A stretch of 64,000 nucleotides of DNA, taken from Caulobacter sp. Root655. Lineage in GTDB: Bacteria; Pseudomonadota; Alphaproteobacteria; Caulobacterales; Caulobacteraceae. The stretch covers positions 317,804-381,803 of the forward strand of contig NZ_LMHC01000001.1 of the NCBI RefSeq assembly GCF_001427665.1. The letters run 5' to 3'. The notes under the pieces are model-generated. The model saw only the letters and a list, made by a program, of their open reading frames with translations, had not been told where the DNA came from and searched no databases. Each line of letters begins with the position of its first letter. Positions within the stretch are counted from its first letter, which is position 1. The translations under genes were made by a program, and so were the position numbers. Below, in pieces: positions 44,949 to 54,148 of this stretch.

Positions 44949-45760
44949 CGCGAGACGAGGCCGAAGCCCTGTTGACCGACGCCGGCGAGCGTTCGGACAA
45001 GGCCTTTCCGTTGTTCGAGGCGGCCCTGGCCTGCGCGGTGCACGACGACCCCGACCGCGACCTGGGCGGGACCCTCGACCTGGCGCGGCTGTCGGTCGAT
45101 CGCCTGACCGATCGCCTGAAGCTGGAATCGCCGGAGGAGGCCCTGGCCGAGACCATGGCCGGCGACCTGCGGCTGTCGGGCGACCTGATCACCTACGACC
45201 ACCCCGACAACGCCGACATCGTCGCCGTCGCCGAGCGCCGCAAGGGCCTGCCGGTGGCGCTGGGGGTGTTCTATCTGCACGCCGCCCGCGCCTGCGGCCT
45301 GGACCTGCACGGCGTCGATTTTCCGGGCCACTTCCTGCTGCGCATCGAGACCGATGAGGGGCCGCTGGCCCTGGACCCGTTCAGCGAGGGCCGGGTGGTG
45401 CTGCCCTCGGAGCTGTCGCGGCGGGCCCTGCGCACCGGCCTGATGCCCGACGTCGCCGCCAAGCTCGACGTGCTGATGCGGCCGATCGCGGACCGCGCCG
45501 TGCTGATCCGCCTGCAGAACAACATCTTCGCCCGCGCCCAGCAGGCCCGCGACTGGGCTCGGGCCGAGCGCTCGGCCCTGCGCCGCGCCCTGCTCGACCC
45601 CACCGACCACCACCCCTGGCTCGACGTCGCCGCGGCCCGCGAAGGCCAGGGCGCCCTGGCCGGGGCCCTGCAGGCCCTGTCGCGCGCCCAGATCCTCGAC
45701 GGCGGCGCGACCATCGCCGCCCGAGCCGCGCGAGAGCGGATGCGGATGCGGCTGAACTAG
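44945..45760 (+). CDS. SirB1-like transglutaminase-fold protein with TPR-like end
   Basis: A 271-residue protein. KGLPVALGVFYLHAARACGLDLHGVDFPGHFLLRIE is the SirB1/transglutaminase-like core and the C-terminal third is helical and TPR-like (LIRLQNNIFARAQQARDWARAERSALRRALL). The function of this family is unknown. ATGA overlap with yraN shows operon membership. Confidence 0.85.
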   Translation: MTRDEAEALLTDAGERSDKAFPLFEAALACAVHDDPDRDLGGTLDLARLSVDRLTDRLKLESPEEALAETMAGDLRLSGDLITYDHPDNADIVAVAERRKGLPVALGVFYLHAARACGLDLHGVDFPGHFLLRIETDEGPLALDPFSEGRVVLPSELSRRALRTGLMPDVAAKLDVLMRPIADRAVLIRLQNNIFARAQQARDWARAERSALRRALLDPTDHHPWLDVAAAREGQGALAGALQALSRAQILDGGATIAARAARERMRMRLN

Positions 45761-45800
45761 GGGCTGTGGACAGCTAAGGGTTTGGCGCCGTGGGGCCGCC

Positions 45801-45887
45801 CTCGTCCTTCGACAGGCTCAGGATGAGGGCGAGTTTGACGGCGGTTCAGTAGAATTCCTCATCCTGAGCTTGTCGAAGGACGAGGAA
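45801..45887. repeat. Inverted repeat element (family R5)
   Basis: CTCGTCCTTCGACAGGCTCA and its complement near 45867-45886 (TGAGCTTGTCGAAGGACGAG) with inner GGATGAGG/CCTCATCC arms. A similar but longer copy lies at 54012-54122. Confidence 0.75.
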
Positions 45888-45927
45888 TTCGGCCCAAGAT
45901 CGTCAGCTGTCCACAGAACCTGGCGCC

Positions 45928-46389
45928 TCATGGCTGGGGCCGCGAAACGACGAACCGCGCGACCGAGTCGCGGAAGGCCTGCACGTCCCTGTTCAACTGC
46001 ACCAGCTTTTCGACGCTCATTTCGGCGGACGCGAACAGCGTCTGACCCAGGCAGGCGCTGCGGGCCTGCATGTCGCGACCGTGGTCGGTCAAGCTGACGA
46101 CGACCTGGCGCTCGTCGGCGGGGTTGCGCTCGCGCGACAGCAGGCCCGCCGCCTCCATGCGCTTGACCAGGGGCGTGACGTTGCTCGAGTCCAGGCCCAG
46201 GCGTTCGGCGATCGCGCCGACGCTCTGGCCGTCGATCTCCCACAGCGCGCTCAGCACCAGATATTGCGGATAGGTGATCTCCAGCGCGTCGAGCAGCGGC
46301 TTGTAGGCGCGATTGATCGCCAGGCTGGCCCCGTACAGCGAAAAGCAGAGCTGGTCGTCGAGCGTGAGGGTGCGGGCGGCGTCTGACAC
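45928..46389 (-). CDS. OhrR-like MarR family peroxide regulator
   Basis: A 153-residue MarR protein. LDDQLCFSLYGASLAINRAYKPLL carries the Cys that senses organic peroxides in OhrR, followed by the Tyr-rich helix; AIAERLGLDSSNVTPLVKRMEAAGLLSRERNPADERQVVVSLT is the winged HTH. It diverges from a DUF308 membrane protein rather than the usual ohr gene. Repeated palindromes in the shared gap are candidate operators. Confidence 0.88.
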   Translation of the reverse strand: MSDAARTLTLDDQLCFSLYGASLAINRAYKPLLDALEITYPQYLVLSALWEIDGQSVGAIAERLGLDSSNVTPLVKRMEAAGLLSRERNPADERQVVVSLTDHGRDMQARSACLGQTLFASAEMSVEKLVQLNRDVQAFRDSVARFVVSRPQP

Positions 46390-46431
46390 GGGAGGCTCCT
46401 GGGAACGCGTCCGCTTTTAGTGCGAAAATAG

Positions 46432-46516
46432 ATGTCGTGACAAATAATGACTCGACAGGGATCGGATCGGTCGGTTAATTGCGATCATATGTCGCGGCAT
46501 CAAATGTCGCGACATT
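46432..46516. promoter_or_regulatory. Repeated ATGTCGCGACAT-type operators between the OhrR-like and DUF308 genes
   Basis: AATGTCGCGACATT (46503-46516) is a perfect 14-bp palindrome, ATGTCGCGGCAT (46489-46500) a near copy and ATGTCGTGACA (46432-46442) a third. All lie in the divergent promoter region and probably bind the OhrR-like protein. Confidence 0.65.
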
Positions 46517-46561
46517 CATCGACATCCTCGATCTTCCGCAACCATCCTGATGGAGGCCTGC

Positions 46562-47137
46562 ATGGCCAACGACACGCTCTCCTCGCGCGCCGGCGCCGAG
46601 GCGCTGATGCGCTATTACTTCCTGCGAGCCTTCGCGGCCGCCGTCTGGGTCGTGGCCGCCTTCACGATCGCGCGGTCCAGCACGGTCGTGGCGGGCGCGC
46701 TGCTGGCGATCTATCCGGCCTGGGACGCGTTCGCGAACGCCCGGGACGCCCGGGCCAACGGCGGTTTCCGCGCCAACCTCCCGCAAGCCCTAAACACCGC
46801 CGTCAGCGGCGCGGTCGCGCTGGCGGTGCTGGTCGCCCTGCGGATCGACATGGGCCTGGTGCTGGTGCTGTTCGGCGTCTGGGCGATCCTCGCGGGCCTC
46901 CTGCAACTGGTGGTCGGCGTGCGCCGGTGGCGCGCCTACGGCGCCCAGTGGGCGATGGTCCTGAGCGGCGCCCAGTCGGCCCTGGCGGGCGGGTTTTTCA
47001 TAAAGAGCGCCGCCGCCGCCCCCGCCGCCCCGGCCATCACCATCATCGCGCCCTATGCGGCGTTCGGGGCGTTCTATTTTCTCGTCTCGGCGATCCTCCT
47101 GGCCGTGAAGATCCGCCGGCGCGCCCGATCCGCCTGA
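46562..47137 (+). CDS. DUF308 membrane protein
   Basis: A 191-residue protein with six predicted membrane helices, related to HdeD/DUF308. GGAGG six bases before ATG 46562 favours this start over ATG 46550. Function unknown; in E. coli HdeD acts in acid resistance. Its promoter region holds candidate sites for the divergent OhrR-like regulator, so it may be peroxide-inducible. Confidence 0.82.
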   Translation: MANDTLSSRAGAEALMRYYFLRAFAAAVWVVAAFTIARSSTVVAGALLAIYPAWDAFANARDARANGGFRANLPQALNTAVSGAVALAVLVALRIDMGLVLVLFGVWAILAGLLQLVVGVRRWRAYGAQWAMVLSGAQSALAGGFFIKSAAAAPAAPAITIIAPYAAFGAFYFLVSAILLAVKIRRRARSA

Positions 47138-47249
47138 GTCGTGGCCGCGTCCGGGAAGTCGCCCCTCGCATTCACGCCTTTGCCGCCTTAACTAGGCAGT
47201 CGTCGCGAGGGACCACGTCCGTCTCCGCCAAAGCCACACCGGAGTCGTC

Positions 47250-48203
47250 ATGTCGCTGAGAGTCGCCGTCCAGATGGATCCCGTGCTGGGGATCAATATC
47301 GAAACCGACACCACCTTCCTGATGATGATGGAGGCCCAGAACCGCGGCCACCGCCTGTGGTTCTACACGCCCGACAAGCTGTCGATGGAGGACGGCCGGG
47401 TGTTCGCTCGCGCCCAGTCGCTGGTGCTGACCAAGAACCAGGGCGCCCACGCGACCCTGGGCGAGGTCCAGCTGCTGGACATGAAGGACGACGTCGACGT
47501 GGTGCTGATGCGCCAGGATCCGCCGTTCGACATGGCCTACATCACCGCCACGCATTTCCTCGAAAAGGTTCATCCACACACGCTCGTGGTCAACAATCCG
47601 GCGGAAGTGCGCAACGCGCCGGAGAAGCTGTTCGTCACCGACTTCCCGGGCGTGCAGCCGCCGACCCTGATCACCAGCGACCACGAGGCGATCTACGACT
47701 TCCGCGCCCGGCACGGCGACATCGTGCTCAAGCCGCTGTACGGCGGCGGCGGCTCGGGCGTGGCGCGGCTGCTGGCCGACGACCCCAATCTCGACGCCCT
47801 GCTCGAACTGCACGCCATGATCGGCCGCGAGCAGGTGATCGCCCAGAAGTTCGTCCCGGCGGTGAGCAAGGGCGACAAGCGCGTGCTGCTGGTCGACGGC
47901 GAGCCGGTGGGCGCCATCAACCGGGTGCCGGCCGCCGGCCAGGTGCGCTCCAACCTGCGGGTCGGCGGCCGGGCCGAGGCGGTCGAACTGACCAAGCGCG
48001 ACCTGGAGCTCTGCGCGATCATCGCCCCGGAGCTGAAGCGGCGCGGTCTGCTGTTCGTCGGCATCGACGTGATCGGAGAATACCTCACCGAGATCAACGT
48101 CACCTCGCCGACCGGGGCCCAGCAGCTCAAGCGTTTCGGCGGCGCCGACGCCGCGGCGATCCTCTGGGATCGGATCGAAACCCTAAGTTCCAGCGCCGGA
48201 TGA
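47250..48203 (+). CDS. gshB: Glutathione synthetase
   Basis: A 317-residue ATP-grasp enzyme making glutathione from gamma-Glu-Cys and Gly. [30 protein letters not shown] is the family start, [18 protein letters not shown] and [15 protein letters not shown] the ATP-grasp loops, and EINVTSPTG the metal-binding end. Single gene upstream of comM. Confidence 0.97.
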   Translation: MSLRVAVQMDPVLGINIETDTTFLMMMEAQNRGHRLWFYTPDKLSMEDGRVFARAQSLVLTKNQGAHATLGEVQLLDMKDDVDVVLMRQDPPFDMAYITATHFLEKVHPHTLVVNNPAEVRNAPEKLFVTDFPGVQPPTLITSDHEAIYDFRARHGDIVLKPLYGGGGSGVARLLADDPNLDALLELHAMIGREQVIAQKFVPAVSKGDKRVLLVDGEPVGAINRVPAAGQVRSNLRVGGRAEAVELTKRDLELCAIIAPELKRRGLLFVGIDVIGEYLTEINVTSPTGAQQLKRFGGADAAAILWDRIETLSSSAG

Positions 48204-48246
48204 GGAACGTCTTCTAGTATATTGAACCGTCACACTTTCCTGAAAC

Positions 48247-48261
48247 GTTCGTTTTTTGTTC
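48247..48261. promoter_or_regulatory. LexA (SOS) box upstream of comM
   Basis: GTTC-GTTTTTT-GTTC exactly matches the alphaproteobacterial LexA consensus GTTC-N7-GTTC and stands about 60 bases before the comM start. comM is a reported member of the alphaproteobacterial SOS regulon. Confidence 0.8.
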
Positions 48262-48323
48262 TTGCTCCGCTCCAACGGCCATGCTTGGCTTGTGGATAAA
48301 TCGAGGGACGGGGGCGGAAGGCT

Positions 48324-49874
48324 ATGGCGGCAAAGGTCGTCACGGTGGCGTTTGAGGGGGTCGAGGCGCGCCGCGTCGACGTCGAGGTGCAGCTGACCGG
48401 CGGCGCGCAGGTCATGGTCATCGTCGGCCTGGGCGACAAGGCGGTGGCCGAGAGCAAGGAACGGGTGCGCGGGGCCTTCGCGGGGCTGGGCCTGGCCTTG
48501 CCGCCCAAGCGCATCGTCGCCAACCTGGCCCCGGCGGACATGCCCAAGGAGGGGTCGCACTATGACCTGCCGATCGCCCTGGCGGTGATGGCGGCCATGG
48601 GAGTGATCCCGATCGACGCCCTCGACGGCTGGGCGGCGATGGGCGAACTGTCCCTGGACGGACGGATCGCGCCCACCGCCGGAGCCTTGCCCGCCGCCAT
48701 GGCGGCCGGGGCGATGGACCTGGGCCTGATCTGCCCCGAGGCCAGCGGGCCCGAGGCGGCCTGGGCGGGCGGCACGCGGATCCTGGCGCCGCGCTCGCTG
48801 GTGGCGCTGATCAATCATTTCCGGGGCAGCCAGATCCTGTCGGCCCCGACGCCCGGACCGGTGATCGAGGGCGAGGGCTTCCGCGACCTGCGCGACGTCA
48901 AGGGCCAGGAGCACGCCAAGCGGGCCCTGGAGATCGCCGCGGCCGGCGGTCACAACCTGCTGTTCTGCGGCCCACCGGGCTCGGGCAAGTCGATGCTGGC
49001 CCAGCGCCTGCCGGGGCTCTTGCCCCCCTTGAGCTCGCACGAACTGCTGGAGACCTCGATGGTCCATTCGGTGGCCGGGCTGATCGCCAAGGGCGCCCTG
49101 ACCCGAGCCCGGCCGTTCCGCAGTCCCCACCACAGCGCCAGCATGGCGGCCCTGACCGGCGGCGGGCTGAAGGCCAAGCCGGGCGAGGTGTCGCTGGCCC
49201 ACAACGGCGTGCTGTTCCTCGATGAACTGCCGGAATTCGGGGTCCAGGCCCTGGATAGCCTGCGGGGGCCGCTGGAAACCGGCGAGGTGATGGTGGCCCG
49301 CGCCAACGCCCATGTCCGCTACCCGGCCCGGGTGCAGCTGGTGGCGGCGATGAACCCCTGCCGCTGCGGCCACGGCGGGACGGGGCGCGGGGCGTGCGGC
49401 AAGGCGCCTCGCTGCATCCGCGACTACCAGGGCCGGGTCAGCGGCCCGCTGATGGACCGCATCGACCTGGCCGTCGACATGCCCGCCGTCACCGCCGCCG
49501 ACCTGGCCCTGCCGCCGCCGTCCGAGGGCACGGCCGAGGTCGCCGCCCGCGTTGCCAGGGCTCGCCGGCTGCAACTGGAACGGGCCGAGGCCATGGAGGG
49601 CGCGCCGAGCGGCGCGGAGGCCCTGAATGGCCGGGCCGAGGGACGTTTCCTGGAGGCGATCGCCGACCTCGACGACACCGGTCGCGGCCTGCTGGCCCGC
49701 GCCGCCGAGGCCGGCCAGATCAGCGCCCGGGGCTGGACCCGCGTCCTGCGCCTGGCCCGCACCATCGCCGACCTGGAGGGCGCGGCCAGCGTTCGCCGCG
49801 TCCACGTGGCCGAAGCCCTGGCCCACCGCCGGACCAGCGCGCCGGGCGCGGCGGTGGGAGAGGGGGTGTTCTAG
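48324..49874 (+). CDS. comM: ComM/YifB family Mg-chelatase-like AAA+ ATPase
   Basis: A 516-residue AAA+ protein. The N-terminal Lon-protease-like fold contains VVTVAFEGVEARRVDVEVQL and KEGSHYDLPIAL; CGPPGSGKSMLAQRLPGLL is Walker A, FRSPHHSAS the conserved His motif, and FLDELPEFG Walker B. A zinc-like Cys region (NPCRCGHGGTGRGACGKAPRC) and MDRIDLAVDM follow. ComM is a helicase that promotes branch migration during natural transformation. The LexA box indicates SOS control here. Confidence 0.95.
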   Translation: MAAKVVTVAFEGVEARRVDVEVQLTGGAQVMVIVGLGDKAVAESKERVRGAFAGLGLALPPKRIVANLAPADMPKEGSHYDLPIALAVMAAMGVIPIDALDGWAAMGELSLDGRIAPTAGALPAAMAAGAMDLGLICPEASGPEAAWAGGTRILAPRSLVALINHFRGSQILSAPTPGPVIEGEGFRDLRDVKGQEHAKRALEIAAAGGHNLLFCGPPGSGKSMLAQRLPGLLPPLSSHELLETSMVHSVAGLIAKGALTRARPFRSPHHSASMAALTGGGLKAKPGEVSLAHNGVLFLDELPEFGVQALDSLRGPLETGEVMVARANAHVRYPARVQLVAAMNPCRCGHGGTGRGACGKAPRCIRDYQGRVSGPLMDRIDLAVDMPAVTAADLALPPPSEGTAEVAARVARARRLQLERAEAMEGAPSGAEALNGRAEGRFLEAIADLDDTGRGLLARAAEAGQISARGWTRVLRLARTIADLEGAASVRRVHVAEALAHRRTSAPGAAVGEGVF

Positions 49875-50125
49875 GGGGTATCGACATTCAGCGCCTCGAG
49901 CTGGATGGCCAACCTCACCATCCCTTTCTATCCGTCATTCCCGCCCTGAAATGACGGCGATACACCGCTACCGACAACCGCGGTCGCCCACGCCGACAGC
50001 GGACATGCCGATGGTCTGTTCGGGGTGGGTGGCGGAAGTTGGCCCACGGCCTGAAACTAGCCCCCACACTCCAACCATTGGGAACGTGGCCCTGCGCTTT
50101 TCCGACGAAGCCGAAGCGGCAAGCC

Positions 50126-50686
50126 TCAGGTTGCTCGCGTCACTCCACCCGACCGATCCTTTTCCAACTCTAGCTCGACATAGATATTTCCGATTATCCG
50201 CTGCGCTGTGGACGCGAAGACGCACCAAAGCTGACGCGCTATTCCGAGTTGAGCTGGGCGAACGATCCCTTCGTATTTCGTCCAGTCACCGCCTTTTTCC
50301 GGCGGAACGAAACGCCGGAACATAAAGGCAGCGTCGCCGCCCGCCGTGTGCAAGAAAGTCGTATGGCCGTGTACGAACATGTGACGTGGCTCAGAGAGCT
50401 CATCAAGCCGGCCCATTAGCAAATTGAGGTCGGTCGCATGGGCGCTCAAAGGTCCAGCCTCAGTCAGTAGCTGACGAAGAAGTTTAGCGCGCTGATCTAG
50501 GCCCATTGGCAGCATGCGGGCGAACTTGCTGTACTCTGGCATCTGCCACGCGTGCCAGAGCAAGTCCGCAACGAGATATTCGATCTGGCCATAGCTGTTG
50601 ATGCACCAGCCAAGGTCGGCAATCATCGCCGATATGGCAGCAGCCCTAGGGTCGCTTGCGTCGATTTCGCCCACGGTCCAAGTCAA
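50126..50686 (-). CDS. Uncharacterised protein in low-GC patch
   Basis: A 186-residue cytoplasmic protein, mostly helical, with no domain I recognise. It has an aromatic-rich region (EYLVADLLWHAWQMPEYSKF) and HMFVHGHTTFLHT. The DNA from about 49900 to 51590 is less GC-rich than its surroundings, suggesting recent acquisition. The gaps around it (49875-50125, 50687-50936) show nothing I recognise. Confidence 0.6.
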   Translation of the reverse strand: MTWTVGEIDASDPRAAAISAMIADLGWCINSYGQIEYLVADLLWHAWQMPEYSKFARMLPMGLDQRAKLLRQLLTEAGPLSAHATDLNLLMGRLDELSEPRHMFVHGHTTFLHTAGGDAAFMFRRFVPPEKGGDWTKYEGIVRPAQLGIARQLWCVFASTAQRIIGNIYVELELEKDRSGGVTRAT

Positions 50687-50936
50687 GGGATCGACCCGTG
50701 AAGCAGGGTAAAGACACTAGAGGATAAATTGTCGGCCCCCATTGAACCAGCTTAGCTCCGAGTGATCAGCGTCGGAAGCCCGGCGGTAACGAGTGTCGCC
50801 CAACCGCCATCACCTCCCCCGAACACCCGTGTATAGGAGGTCCGCGTAGCGGGCCTTCCCGATACTTGTACCGACGGGCGTGTTGTACTTGACGTACCGA
50901 TCGCCGCTTTGACGCCGCGCCCTGGAGGCGCTGAAT

Positions 50937-51332
50937 CTACAGGCGGACGAGAATATATCCTCCAGCGCCCGCGATCAGAAACCCTGTTATGGCTCCCGCA
51001 GGACCGCCAACAAAACCACCAAGCACCGTGAGAAGCAGCGCGGCGGGCCAGAAGATAAAGGCCGATATCGTCGCGTAAAGCATGAGTCTGCCGACGTGCC
51101 ATAGAACCCATAGGACGGCGCAGATTGCTGCGCCCCACAGCCCGAACTTGATGACAGGATTAGAGAAGAATTCGAGCTGAGCAGCGGGATCTGTCGCGAA
51201 GCCGTAGAAAGCTATCAAAGCTGCAAGGATGCCGCCGCAACATATGAGCTTGTCGAGCCGCCCCAAGCCGTTCCAGAAACTTTTGACGCGCTCTCGCCAA
51301 GAAGGCGCTTCCCCCTCGAGCTCGGACATCAT
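50937..51332 (-). CDS. Uncharacterised small membrane protein
   Basis: A 131-residue protein with a polar N-terminus (EGEAPSWRERVKSFWNGLG) and three hydrophobic stretches (about 31-46, 64-82 and 88-129); the last is glycine-rich (VLGGFVGGPAGAITGFLIAGAGGYILV). No family recognised. Same low-GC patch as the preceding gene. ATG 51329 is an equal alternative start. Confidence 0.6.
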   Translation of the reverse strand: MMSELEGEAPSWRERVKSFWNGLGRLDKLICCGGILAALIAFYGFATDPAAQLEFFSNPVIKFGLWGAAICAVLWVLWHVGRLMLYATISAFIFWPAALLLTVLGGFVGGPAGAITGFLIAGAGGYILVRL

Positions 51333-51618
51333 CCACCCCTGTGCATCCCGGCTCTCACTGGAGCAGGCAGCGGACGGACCATGTCACATGGCCGCAACGG
51401 AGGCGAGCCGCTCATCTCGGCAAGGTCCGCCACGGGTCGAAATTCACCGTCGGCGCCCTGCCGACAAGTCGACCTTCAGATCGCCACCTCCAGGAATTGT
51501 CGAGTTCGGTGAGCTCCCGCCCTTGTGGCGGAATCCCTCGTTCGACTGACGATGAGTTTGGGGGATCACACCTGAATGTCGATCCGTCCTAGGGGGTGGA
51601 GGTCGGCCGGCCCGATCC

Positions 51619-52653
51619 TCAGGCCACCCGTGGCCGCCAGGCGATGATCCCTTCGGTGCGGGCCCGCACCTGGGGCGAGGCCAGGCAGCTGGCGACCGCC
51701 TCGTAGCCCGGCGCGCCGGGACGCGGGGCGACCTCGGTCGGTGGGCTGTGGTTGGCGGGGCAGAACAGGATCGTCTCGTCAGGCCCCAGGGCGGTCAGGT
51801 CGAGGATCGCGCGGGACCGGGTCAGCAGGAACAACGTCCGTCCACCGGCCCCGCCACGGCGCAGATGGGCGACCAGGGCCTCCTGGGTGGCCTGGTCCAG
51901 TCCCTGTTCGACCAGGTCGACCACCAGGGCGGTCGGGCCGTCGGCCTCCAGTCCGACCAGCAGGGCGATCAGGGCGTCGGACGTCTGGGCGCCGTCATCG
52001 ACGAGCCAGGCCAGGGCCCGGTCGACCCGCGCCCCGAGGACGGGATCCGCGTCCAGCCGCGCCCGGGCCGCCGCACCGCCGTCCGCCGCCCGCTCCAGGC
52101 CCAGGAAGGCGGCGCCGGGCAGGGTCTCGCCGATGCGCAGGGCCAGCCGGGTCTTGCCGCTGCCCAGCGGGCCGGTGATGTAGTTCAGCCGGCGGACGAC
52201 CCGCAGCTCGAAGTGCTCGCCGCCCCATGGCCAAGGCAGGTCGAAGGCGACGACGGCCTGGGCGGCCGGCTCCAGCAGGCGCGCGAGTTCGCCCCGAGCC
52301 GGCGCCTGGCCGCGCGCCAGGTCCGCCCGCAGCGCGCGGACCTTCTCGACCGCGCCGGTCAGCTGGCGCAGCTGGCCTTCCAGCGTCGCCTGGTGCGCGG
52401 CGAGGGCCGACTCCAGGCCTTCCGGCTGGCCGGCCAGCACCCGCGCCACCTGGGCGAGGCTGAGGCCCAGCGCGCGGAGCGCCGCGATCTCGCCGGCCCG
52501 CGCCATCTCGTCGGGACCATAGGCCCGCCATCCCGCCCCGGTCCGCAGCGGCGCGACCAGGCCGCGCTGCTCGTAGAGACGCAGGGCCTTGGCGGAGACG
52601 CCCAGCCGCCGGGCGGCTTCGGAAGGGCTCAGGAATTGGACGGAAGCGTTCAC
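51619..52653 (-). CDS. MerR-type HTH fused to a P-loop ATPase-like domain
   Basis: A 344-residue protein. Residues about 7-75 are a MerR HTH (LSPSEAARRLGVSAKALRLYEQRGLVAPLRTGAGWRAY), 80-115 a coiled-coil linker, and about 150-330 a nucleotide-binding domain with NYITGPLGSGKTRLALR (Walker A), TALVVDLVEQGLDQ (possible Walker B/D-loop) and LFLLTRSRAILDL. A MerR regulator with an ATPase in place of a ligand domain is unusual. It diverges from fabV. A MerR-type promoter with a 19-bp spacer precedes it. Confidence 0.75.
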   Translation of the reverse strand: MNASVQFLSPSEAARRLGVSAKALRLYEQRGLVAPLRTGAGWRAYGPDEMARAGEIAALRALGLSLAQVARVLAGQPEGLESALAAHQATLEGQLRQLTGAVEKVRALRADLARGQAPARGELARLLEPAAQAVVAFDLPWPWGGEHFELRVVRRLNYITGPLGSGKTRLALRIGETLPGAAFLGLERAADGGAAARARLDADPVLGARVDRALAWLVDDGAQTSDALIALLVGLEADGPTALVVDLVEQGLDQATQEALVAHLRRGGAGGRTLFLLTRSRAILDLTALGPDETILFCPANHSPPTEVAPRPGAPGYEAVASCLASPQVRARTEGIIAWRPRVA

Positions 52654-52683
52654 GACTCACCTCGTTGCCGGCTGACCCTTGTC

Positions 52684-52713
52684 CCTATCGGGGCGGCCCC
52701 AGGGTCCGGGTCA
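52684..52713 (-). promoter_or_regulatory. Predicted 19-bp-spacer (MerR-type) promoter
   Basis: On the minus strand TTGACC (-35), a 19-base spacer containing GGGGCCGCCCC, and GATAGG (-10). Long spacers with a central dyad are the mark of MerR-controlled promoters, so autoregulation of the MerR-ATPase gene is likely. Confidence 0.5.
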
Positions 52714-52810
52714 AGTCCGTGGTTCGGTGTCGGCGCTTCATTGGCTTGGCGGCCCGCCCGCGATATGCAGGCCGCCGACAGGGCGCGCCCGCCGCCGGGA
52801 GGACCACGAC

Positions 52811-53974
52811 GTGATCATCGAACCCAGGATCCGGGGCTTTATCTGCACCACCGCCCATCCCGCCGGTTGCGCCATGAACGTCCGCCGGCAGGTGGCCCAC
52901 GTGACGGCCCAGGGGCCGATCGCCGGCGGCCCCAAGCGGGTCCTGATCCTTGGATGCTCGGCGGGATACGGCCTGGCCTCGCGGATCGTCGCCACCTTCG
53001 GGTGCGACGCCGACACGGTCGGCGTCTCGTTCGAGAAGGAGCCCACCGAAACCAGGACCGCCAGCGCGGGCTGGTACAACAATCGCGCCTTCGAGGCGCA
53101 GGCCCAGGCTCGGGGCCGCAAGGCCGTCACCCTGGACGGCGACGCCTTCTCCGACGAAATGAAGGCCAAGGTGGTCGCCGCCGTGCGCGAGGAACTGGGC
53201 CAGATCGACATGCTGATCTACAGCATGGCGGCCCCGGTCCGGACCGATCCCCGCACCGGCCAGACGCACCGGTCGGTCATCAAGCCCCTGGGCGAACCGG
53301 TGCGGGTCAAGACCCTGAACACCGACAAGGGCGAGGTGTTCGAAACCGAGCTGGCCCCCGCCACGCCCGAAGAGACGGCCGCGACGGTCGCCGTCATGGG
53401 CGGCGAGGACTGGGAAATGTGGGTCGCCGCCCTGGCCGAGGCCGGCCTGCTGGCCGCCGGCTTCCAGACCCTGGACTACACCTATATCGGCTCGAAGCTG
53501 ACCTGGCCGATCTACTGGCACGCCACGCTGGGCAAGGCCAAGGAAGACGTGGACCGCGCGGCGGCGGCGATCCGCGATCGTCTGGGACCCGACGCGGCGC
53601 GGGTGGTGTCGCTGAAGGCGGTGGTCACCCAGGCCAGCTCGGCCATTCCGGTGGTGCCGCTGTACGGCGTGGTCCTGTTCCGGGTGATGAAGGACATGGG
53701 CCTGCACGAAGGCTGCATCGGACAGATCGACCGCCTGTTCCGCGACGCCCTGCCGCGCGGCGAGCTCGACGAGGCCGGGCGCATTCGCCTCGACGACTGG
53801 GAGCTGTCGGAGCCGGTCCAGGCGGAGGTCAATCGACGCTGGGCCCTGATCAGCACGCAGACCTTGCCGACCCTGGGGGACCTGGAAGGCTTCCGAAGCG
53901 ATTTTCTCCGCATCTTCGGCTTCGGCCTGCCGGACGTGGCCTATGACCAGGACGTGGATCCCCTCACGGTCTAG
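52811..53974 (+). CDS. fabV: Trans-2-enoyl-ACP/CoA reductase FabV
   Basis: A 387-residue NADH-dependent enoyl reductase. VIIEPRIRGFICTTAHPAGC is the family start, LGCSAGYGLASRIVATFGC the cofactor site, and YTYIGSKLTWPIYWHATLGKAK holds the Tyr-x8-Lys catalytic pair. FabV replaces the triclosan-sensitive FabI in some bacteria and is triclosan-resistant in the studied cases. GTG 52811 follows GGGAGGA. The divergent MerR-ATPase may control it. Confidence 0.95.
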   Translation: MIIEPRIRGFICTTAHPAGCAMNVRRQVAHVTAQGPIAGGPKRVLILGCSAGYGLASRIVATFGCDADTVGVSFEKEPTETRTASAGWYNNRAFEAQAQARGRKAVTLDGDAFSDEMKAKVVAAVREELGQIDMLIYSMAAPVRTDPRTGQTHRSVIKPLGEPVRVKTLNTDKGEVFETELAPATPEETAATVAVMGGEDWEMWVAALAEAGLLAAGFQTLDYTYIGSKLTWPIYWHATLGKAKEDVDRAAAAIRDRLGPDAARVVSLKAVVTQASSAIPVVPLYGVVLFRVMKDMGLHEGCIGQIDRLFRDALPRGELDEAGRIRLDDWELSEPVQAEVNRRWALISTQTLPTLGDLEGFRSDFLRIFGFGLPDVAYDQDVDPLTV

Positions 53975-54011
53975 GCGCCGTGGGCCGTTGGACGGTTTCG
54001 GCAGGGAAGCG

Positions 54012-54122
54012 CCGTGCGTCCTTCGAGGCCCTCCTTCGGAGGGCGCCTCAGGAAGAGGAACTCTGTGCTGCTTTCCTCATCCTGAGGTGCGTAGCGCAGC
54101 GAAGCCTCGAAGGACGCACGGC
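54012..54122. repeat. Inverted repeat element (family R5)
   Basis: GTGCGTCCTTCGAGGC and its complement GCCTCGAAGGACGCAC, with inner GCGCCTCAGGA arms. Related to 45801-45887. It lies between the convergent fabV and LysR genes. Confidence 0.75.
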
Positions 54123-54148
54123 CCGCGCCGAAAAACGGCCTTCAAGGT

